A DNA stretch of 10,778 nt from Pseudomonadota bacterium (GTDB lineage: Bacteria; Pseudomonadota; Alphaproteobacteria; Reyranellales; Reyranellaceae), in contig JAEZIF010000236.1 of assembly GCA_023416135.1 (NCBI GenBank), positions 1 to 10,778 on the forward strand. The letters are read 5' to 3'. The notes beneath the pieces were generated by a model, which was not told the DNA's origin, made no database searches, and was given only the letters and a program-made list of their open reading frames with translations. This document shows, in pieces, positions 6,088 through 10,778 of the stretch (position 1 is its first letter; the number at the start of each line of letters is the position of its first letter). The translations under genes and the position numbers were made by a program.

Positions 6088-6975
6088 CTAGCCAAATCTC
6101 TCGACCCAATGCTCGGCGATCTGGCGACGCGTGGCGAACCAGGCGCCGCCCTTGTTCTTCATGTGCGACACGATGCAATCGAGGGCGGCGATGCGGCCGG
6201 GGCGGCCGATCATGCGCAGGTGGAGGCCGATCGACATCATCTTGGGCGTTTGCTCGCCCTCGGCCCACAGCGCGTCGAAGGCGTCGGTCGTGTATTCGGC
6301 GAAATCACGCGCCGTCACGAAGCGGTGGAAGCCCTGGTGATAATGCATGTCGTTGGTGTCGAAGCTGTAGGGCAGCACCAGATGGCGCTTGCCTGAAACA
6401 TCGACGAAGAACGGCAGGTCGTCGGAATAGTCGTCGCTGTCGTAGAGGAAGCCGCCGTCCTCGACCAGCAGGCGGCGCGTGTTGGGCGACGGCGTCGAGC
6501 GCGTGTGCCAGCCGACCGGCCGCGTGCCGGCAATCTCGGTCAGCACCCGCACCGTGCGGGCAATCGCCTCCCGCTCGTCGGCTTCGTTCAGGTGCGCATG
6601 CCTCTCCCAGCGCCAGCCGTGGCAGGAGATCTCGTGGCCGCGCCTCACCGCGTCCTCGATCAGCCAGGGCGAGAGTTCCGCCGCCTTGCCGCAGGCGCTG
6701 ACGGTGGAATGCACGTCGAGCCGCTCCAACGCATCGGCGATCCGCCACCAGGCCGCCTTGGTGCCGTATTCGAAGTGCGATTCCATGCAGCGGTCGGCGA
6801 CGCCCGAGATCTCGTCCGTCACCTCGTATACTCTTTCGTTGAAGGCATCGCCGGCAGAGACCGACATCTCGGCGCCTTCCTCGAAGTTGATGACGAAGGA
6901 AACGGCGACGCGCGCGCCGCCCGGCCAGCGCGCGTCGGGCGGTATGCGACCGTAGCCCTTCAGGTCACGGGTCAC
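6088..6975 (-). CDS. PuuE-like polysaccharide-deacetylase-family hydrolase
   Basis: 295 residues from the GTG at 6975; a TTG at 6984 would add three. Both overlap the end of the racemase-like gene, and no clear ribosome binding site decides. It has the NodB-like fold of the PuuE branch: GYGRIPPDARWPGGARVAVSF, then NFEEGAE (about 30-36; NYEEGGE in PuuE), SCHGWRWE (His119), the RSTPSPNTRRLL block (about 159-170), YDSDDYSDDLPF (about 178-189) and a late HLRMIGRPGR (252-261). PuuE opens the hydantoin ring of allantoin without a metal; other relatives hydrolyse different amides or are annotated as chitin deacetylases. No signal peptide is present, so it is cytosolic, which fits a small imported substrate better than a polysaccharide. 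It is the last gene of the ABC-transporter operon. The exact substrate is not determinable. Confidence 0.85.
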   Translation of the reverse strand: MTRDLKGYGRIPPDARWPGGARVAVSFVINFEEGAEMSVSAGDAFNERVYEVTDEISGVADRCMESHFEYGTKAAWWRIADALERLDVHSTVSACGKAAELSPWLIEDAVRRGHEISCHGWRWERHAHLNEADEREAIARTVRVLTEIAGTRPVGWHTRSTPSPNTRRLLVEDGGFLYDSDDYSDDLPFFVDVSGKRHLVLPYSFDTNDMHYHQGFHRFVTARDFAEYTTDAFDALWAEGEQTPKMMSIGLHLRMIGRPGRIAALDCIVSHMKNKGGAWFATRRQIAEHWVERFG

Positions 6976-7714
6976 GGTGCGCAATCACGTTCGCCAGGGC
7001 CGCCGACAGTCCCTTGGAGTCCTTCGGCCCCGGTTGGCGATAGGTGCCGGCCGTCGCCTTGCGCGGCTTCATGCGCACCAGCCCCTCGGCCATGACCACG
7101 GCGGCCTGGATGCCGTCGACCAGGGGCACGGGCACCCGGTCGCGAATCCTGTTGGCAAGCCCGGCGAGCGGCGCGCCGGCCAGGATCACGACATCGGCCG
7201 CGTCGCTGGTGACGGTGCGCAGCGCGAGGTCGATCAGCACCGCTTCCTTCTCCTCCTGCACGTCGTCGATCGACTTGAAACCCTCGTCGAGGGTACGGAT
7301 GGCGGCGCACCGGCCGGTCATGCCGTGCCAGGCGACGATTTCGGCGAACCACGGCTCGAGCGAGCGCGAGAAGCTCACGATGCCGAAACGCCGGCCGAGC
7401 GTGCACGCCATCAGCATGGCGGCCTCGGCCATGCCGACCACCGGGAAATCGAAGAGCTCGCGCGCGCCGCCCAGGCCCGGATCGCCGAAGGCTGCGACGA
7501 TCGCCGCATCCATGGTGCCGCGCCGCTCCGCGAGCATGTCGAGCGCGGCGGCCGAGCCGATCACCGCCTCGGCGCGAGTGGCGATGTAGGGCACGCCGTA
7601 CGACGCCGTCATGGGGATCATCTCGGTGCCGGGGCTCGCGACCAGCTTGCCCGAGGCGACCAGGCGGTCGGTGACGCCTGTCGAGGTGTTGGGATTGGCG
7701 ACCAGGATTTTCAT
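6965..7714 (-). CDS. Asp/Glu/hydantoin racemase-family protein lacking both catalytic Cys
   Basis: 249 residues from ATG 7714, 20 nt after the PotC-like stop. Family marks are NPNTS (7-11), FGDPGL (76-81), PVVGMAEAAM (91-100) and a C-terminal ILAGAPLAGLA. In hydantoin, allantoin and Glu/Asp racemases two cysteines act as acid/base: one directly before FGDPG and one in LGCAG or LGCAPLAG. Here they are Ala75 and Gly180, and both codons (GCC, GGC) are clear. The protein is otherwise full length with no frame break, so this is probably a settled subfamily rather than a damaged gene. It may catalyse another reaction or bind a ligand. The overlap with the PuuE-like gene implies tight co-expression. 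Two-base chemistry as in allantoin racemase looks unlikely. The reaction is unknown. Confidence 0.88.
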   Translation of the reverse strand: MKILVANPNTSTGVTDRLVASGKLVASPGTEMIPMTASYGVPYIATRAEAVIGSAAALDMLAERRGTMDAAIVAAFGDPGLGGARELFDFPVVGMAEAAMLMACTLGRRFGIVSFSRSLEPWFAEIVAWHGMTGRCAAIRTLDEGFKSIDDVQEEKEAVLIDLALRTVTSDAADVVILAGAPLAGLANRIRDRVPVPLVDGIQAAVVMAEGLVRMKPRKATAGTYRQPGPKDSKGLSAALANVIAHRDP

Positions 7715-7734
7715 GCGGAAAGTCTATCCCAGTT

Positions 7735-8535
7735 CTAGAAGTCGGCGAGCTTGCGCAGGCCGACCAGCCGGTCGCCGATCACCAGTGCGATGGCCGCCAG
7801 CAGCACCAGTCCGGCCGAGATCGCGGCGATGGTGGGATCGGGTCGTTCCTCGACGTACTGCAGCATCTGGATGGGCAGGGTCTTGGTCCAGGCATCGGTG
7901 AAGAAGATCGAGATCGGATAGTTGTCCATCGAGGCCAGGAAGGCGAACATGCCGGACGTCAGGAAGGCGGGCGCCAGCGCCGGCACGAGCACGCGCATCA
8001 GCGCCTGCGGATAGTTGCAGCCGAGCGTGCGGGCGGCGTCGATCAGCGAGAAGTCGAACAGGCTGAGCGCGCCCACGACGGTGCGCACGACATAGGGCAG
8101 GGTGATCACCACGTGCGCCACCAGCAGGCTGGCGTAGATGTCGCGCAGGCCCAATGCCTTGAATCCCTGCAGCATGGCGATGCCGATCACCAGGCCGGGC
8201 AGCATCAGCGGCGACACCAGGAAGGTCGAGATCGCCTCGCGCCCGGGAAAGCGGCCGCGCACCAGGGCGATGGCGCAGAGCGTGCCCAACACCATGGCGA
8301 CGGCGGTCGAGATCGCCGCGACCTGCAGGGAGGTGACCAGGGCCGGCAGCAGGCCGCGTGTGCCGGCCAGCCGTTCGTACCAGCGCAGCGACCAGTCGGG
8401 CGGCGGCAGGGTGAAGACGGTCGAGGATCCGAAGGACACTGCGACGGTGACGACCAGCGGCGTCATCAGGAACACCACGGTGAATGCCGCGATGAACCAG
8501 GTGAAGTACCGTGTCGCGCGTTCGATGCCAGTCAT
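7735..8535 (-). CDS. ABC transporter permease, PotC-like
   Basis: 266 residues, six predicted transmembrane segments (about 12-34, 64-92, 103-125, 135-157, 188-208, 236-256). The cytoplasmic EAA loop reads DAARTLGCNYPQALMRVLVP (166-185), with conserved Gly172, where it docks on the ATPase. It pairs with the PotB-like permease just upstream to form the inner-membrane channel. The spermidine/putrescine-type family also imports thiamine, phosphonates, opines and other small nitrogenous solutes, so the substrate should not be taken as polyamine. The ATG at 8535 lies within a 14-bp tandem duplication, and an upstream ATG opens a five-codon frame whose TGA overlaps this start. The gene is 24 nt after the PotB-like stop. 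Confidence 0.93.
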   Translation of the reverse strand: MTGIERATRYFTWFIAAFTVVFLMTPLVVTVAVSFGSSTVFTLPPPDWSLRWYERLAGTRGLLPALVTSLQVAAISTAVAMVLGTLCAIALVRGRFPGREAISTFLVSPLMLPGLVIGIAMLQGFKALGLRDIYASLLVAHVVITLPYVVRTVVGALSLFDFSLIDAARTLGCNYPQALMRVLVPALAPAFLTSGMFAFLASMDNYPISIFFTDAWTKTLPIQMLQYVEERPDPTIAAISAGLVLLAAIALVIGDRLVGLRKLADF

Positions 8536-8555
8536 GAGGGGCCAGTCATGAGGGG
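8528..8555. repeat. 14-bp tandem duplication at a start codon
   Basis: CCAGTCATGAGGGG occurs twice in direct succession (8528-8541 and 8542-8555). Read on the minus strand it duplicates the start of the PotC-like gene. The extra ATG at 8549 encodes only MTGPS and stops at TGA 8532-8534, overlapping the true ATG as ATGA. Confidence 0.9.
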
Positions 8556-8559
8556 CCCG

Positions 8560-9393
8560 TCACGTGCTGCCTCCCAGCCGGCGGCCGAGCCAGGTCGAGC
8601 CGACCACGATGGCGACGGCCAGCGTCAGCAGGATGACGGCCGTGGTCGAGCCGAGCTGCTCGTTGCGCATCAGCAGGAAGGAACGGCCGGTGAGCGTCGA
8701 CAGCGTCTGGAAGCGGTCGCCGATCAGAAGCGAGGGGATGACGAACATCGAGACGCTGAGTGAGAAGACGAAGGCGATGCCGGAGACGACGCCCGGCAGG
8801 GTGAGCGGCAGGGTCACGTGCGTGAAACGGTAGATCGGCGTGGCGCCGAGGGTGGCGCCGGCCTCGCTCAGGCGGGGATCGATCAGCTTCACGACGGAAT
8901 AAATCGGCAGGATCATGAAGGGCAGGAAGATGTTGGCGGCGCCCAGCACCAGGCCGGTCTCGGTAAACAGAAGGCGCTGGGGCTCGTCCCAGATGCCTAG
9001 CCCGATCATGAGCTGGGTGACGACGCCGTCGCGGCGCAGGACGATCTGCCAGGCGAAGGCCTTGACCACCGCGCCGATCGACAGCGGCAGGATGATCGAG
9101 ACCAGCATGACGATCTGCAGCACGGCGCCGGCACGCGCGAGGGCGAAAGCGGCCGGATAGCCGATGACGAAGCAGACCACGGTGACCCACGCCGCGACGC
9201 GCAGCGTGTTGCCGATGACGCGCCAGTTGAACGGGTCGCTCATGAAGGCGACGTAGGGCTGCAAGGTCGGGCCCGAGGGGCCCGTAAAGCTCTTCATCAG
9301 CAGCCATACGAGCGGATAGGCGTAGACCACCAGCAGGTAGATCACCGCCGGCAGGGCCAGCAATGCCACCGGATCGCGCCAACCCGCTTTCAT
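8560..9393 (-). CDS. ABC transporter permease, PotB-like
   Basis: 277 residues with six predicted transmembrane segments (about 10-32, 64-86, 91-117, 148-170, 203-223, 250-270). The EAA loop reads EAGATLGATPIYRFTHVTLP (177-196), the ATPase contact. It belongs to the binding-protein-dependent permeases of the spermidine/putrescine type. The ATG at 9393 overlaps the TGA of the ATPase gene (ATGA), showing translational coupling. The parallel 278-codon open frame at 8546-9382 is an arginine-rich shadow. This subunit forms a heterodimer with the PotC-like protein. Confidence 0.93.
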   Translation of the reverse strand: MKAGWRDPVALLALPAVIYLLVVYAYPLVWLLMKSFTGPSGPTLQPYVAFMSDPFNWRVIGNTLRVAAWVTVVCFVIGYPAAFALARAGAVLQIVMLVSIILPLSIGAVVKAFAWQIVLRRDGVVTQLMIGLGIWDEPQRLLFTETGLVLGAANIFLPFMILPIYSVVKLIDPRLSEAGATLGATPIYRFTHVTLPLTLPGVVSGIAFVFSLSVSMFVIPSLLIGDRFQTLSTLTGRSFLLMRNEQLGSTTAVILLTLAVAIVVGSTWLGRRLGGST

Positions 9394-10457
9394 GGCGCCG
9401 GATAGATCAGCGTGTCGCCGCGCGACCAGCCGAGCTGCATCTGCGTCCCCGCTGCCGGCAGGCCACCGGGAAGGTCGGCGGTCTCGACCAGCAGCCGGTC
9501 GGCGTCGGCGCTGGCAAAATGCAGCTGGACCTTGGAGCCCTGGAAGACCGCATCGCGCAGTTCGGCACGCACCTCGTTGTCGCCAGGCTGGTTGACGGCG
9601 ATGCGCTCGGGCCGCACCGCGACCACGACGTCGCTGCCGGCAACGAAGCTGCCGCGGCCGAACAGCCGGCCGACCGAGGTATCGACCATGAGCACGCCGC
9701 TGTCGGTGGTGCCGACGACCTTGCCGGCCAGCCGCGACGACAGGCCGACGAATTCCAGGACGAAAGCAGTCGCGGGCGATCGATAGATCATCTCCGGCGT
9801 GGACAGCTGCTCGATCGCGCCGCGGTTCATCACCGCGATGCGATCCGACATGGTCAACGCCTCGTCCTGGTCGTGGGTGACGAACACCGCCGTGGTGCCG
9901 AGCTCGCGCAACAGCCGGCGCAGTTCGATCTGCATCGTCTCGCGCAGCTTGCGGTCGAGGGCGGAGAAAGGTTCGTCGAGCAGCAGCAGCTTTGGCCGCA
10001 CGGCGAGCGCGCGGGCGACGGCGACCCGCTGCTGCTGGCCGCCCGACAGGGCGCGCACCGAGCGGTCGGCGAAGTCGGTGAGATGCACAAGCTCCAGGAA
10101 GCGCCGGACGATGGACGCGATATCGCCGGCAGTGCGGCGTCGCGCCTTCAGGCCGAAGGCGACGTTCTCGGCGACACTGAGATGGGGGAACAGGGCATAG
10201 TTCTGGAACACGACGCCCACATCGCGCCGGTGCGGCGGCTTCGCGGTGATGTCCTCGCCGTCCAGCCGCACGCTGCCGCGGTCGGCCGAGAGAAGCCCGG
10301 CGATGATGCGCAACAAGGTCGTCTTGCCGCAGCCCGAAGGTCCCAGCAGGGAGACGAACTCGCCGGCCGCGACCTTGAGGTCGACGCCGCCCAGCACCGT
10401 GGCGGCGCCGAACGACTTTTCGGCGCCGGCGACGTCGAGAAACGAATTGGATGCCAC
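9390..10457 (-). CDS. ABC transporter ATP-binding protein, PotA-like
   Basis: 355 residues. All nucleotide-binding motifs are intact: Walker A GPSGCGKT (39-46), Q-loop Gln85 in VFQNYALFPH, signature LSGGQQQR (137-144), Walker B LLLLDEP (157-163), D-loop SALD and switch His195. A C-terminal TOBE-type domain (about 240-355) has VAVRPERIAV, as in the PotA/MalK/CysA importers, where it can carry regulation. The start is a GTG at 10457, 9 nt after the stop of the binding-protein gene, with no strong ribosome binding site; no better start fits the conserved N-terminus. It energises uptake through the two downstream permeases at the inner membrane. Confidence 0.94.
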   Translation of the reverse strand: MASNSFLDVAGAEKSFGAATVLGGVDLKVAAGEFVSLLGPSGCGKTTLLRIIAGLLSADRGSVRLDGEDITAKPPHRRDVGVVFQNYALFPHLSVAENVAFGLKARRRTAGDIASIVRRFLELVHLTDFADRSVRALSGGQQQRVAVARALAVRPKLLLLDEPFSALDRKLRETMQIELRRLLRELGTTAVFVTHDQDEALTMSDRIAVMNRGAIEQLSTPEMIYRSPATAFVLEFVGLSSRLAGKVVGTTDSGVLMVDTSVGRLFGRGSFVAGSDVVVAVRPERIAVNQPGDNEVRAELRDAVFQGSKVQLHFASADADRLLVETADLPGGLPAAGTQMQLGWSRGDTLIYPAP

Positions 10458-10466
10458 GTCAGCCGA

Positions 10467-10778
10467 CTACATCGCCATGTCGCGGTCCCAGCGCTTCACC
10501 CAGTCGGCGCGGTTGTCGGCGACGAACTGCCAGTCGACGCCGAACATGGTGGCGTTGGTCGGCATGCCGGCCGGCACCGGGGTGTCCTTGTTGGTCGGCA
10601 GCGAGAAGGTGACCGAGGAGAGCTTGGCCTGCACTTCCGGCCCGATCATTTCGTTGATGTAGGCGGCGGCCAGCTCGGGCTGCGGGCCGCCCTTCACCAG
10701 CGCCACGCCGGACGGCATGGCGAAGATGCCCTCCTTCGGCACGGCGATGTCGACCGGCGCGCCGGCCTGCTTGCGCTC
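10467..10778 (-). CDS. ABC transporter periplasmic solute-binding protein, C-terminal part
   Basis: Only the last 103 residues lie in the window; the frame runs unbroken to the edge, so start, signal peptide and most of the binding site are outside. The visible part contains FAMPSGVALVKGGPQPELAA, YINEMIGPEVQAKL and the ending DWVKRWDRDMAM. That pattern is typical of extracellular solute-binding proteins of the PotD/AfuA/thiamine-type group, where a late helix counts off 'YINE...PEVQ' before the final hinge helix. It is the first visible gene of the operon and would capture the substrate in the periplasm for the PotABC-like complex. The ligand cannot be judged from this fragment. Confidence 0.88.
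   Translation of the reverse strand, partial: ERKQAGAPVDIAVPKEGIFAMPSGVALVKGGPQPELAAAYINEMIGPEVQAKLSSVTFSLPTNKDTPVPAGMPTNATMFGVDWQFVADNRADWVKRWDRDMAM

Noticed and set aside
5808..6095. 95-codon minus-strand frame and the overlapping 168-codon plus-strand frame (5890-6396)
   Set aside because: Both read through the palindromes and the TIR-bounded element; translations of dispersed repeats often look like small proteins but are not supported as genes.
1..10778. CRISPR arrays, tRNA/rRNA genes, riboswitches, phage or toxin-antitoxin genes
   Set aside because: No regularly spaced repeats, no RNA-gene cores and no matching protein motifs were seen on reading both strands.

Overview
The window is compact, GC-rich bacterial DNA. 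It has short gaps, ATGA stop/start overlaps and long artefactual antisense reading frames. Gene content and codon use suggest a soil or freshwater alphaproteobacterium of the Rhodospirillales/Hyphomicrobiales kind (Reyranella- or Bradyrhizobium-like). That is a judgement from gene style, because there is no rRNA or other taxonomic marker here.

Layout. (1) Positions 1-4762, minus strand: an operon read from right to left. It encodes an N-terminal [2Fe-2S] ferredoxin/FAD/NAD reductase, a short-chain dehydrogenase (overlapping ATGA), a PaaA/PaaC-type di-iron oxygenase broken by frameshifts, an alpha/beta hydrolase, and an M81 (MlrC-like) metallopeptidase cut by the window edge. (2) Positions 4763-4819: a divergent promoter region with an AT-rich 7-5-7 inverted repeat, the best operator candidate for the neighbouring regulator. 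(3) Positions 4820-5771, plus strand: a MarR-family regulator followed by a hotdog (PaaI-like) thioesterase. (4) Positions 5772-6087: a convergent intergenic block made of repeats. A small TIR-bounded element sits inside the loop of a 25/26-bp hairpin repeat, and a separate 46-bp near-perfect palindrome lies beside it. (5) Positions 6088-10778, minus strand: a second operon with a periplasmic solute-binding protein (3' part only), a PotA-like ATPase, PotB- and PotC-like permeases, an Asp/Glu/hydantoin racemase-family protein, and a PuuE-like polysaccharide-deacetylase-fold protein.

How they may work together. Block 1 plus MarR and thioesterase looks like a MarR-controlled catabolic cassette for an aromatic or other CoA-linked substrate. 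The reductase would feed a di-iron oxygenase, the SDR would oxidise the alcohol, and the hydrolase and thioesterase would process later intermediates. The oxygenase appears inactivated in this copy, so the pathway may be decaying or the sequence may carry local errors. Block 5 looks like import and hydrolysis of a small nitrogenous compound. PuuE-like and hydantoin-racemase-like proteins together point to ureides, hydantoins or similar amides. The racemase homologue lacks both usual catalytic cysteines, so its chemistry is open.

The most notable points are the broken lone oxygenase, the cysteine-less racemase homologue beside a PuuE-like hydrolase, the nested mobile repeat, and the candidate MarR operator. 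Nothing here is proven to be a new system; these are the leads.
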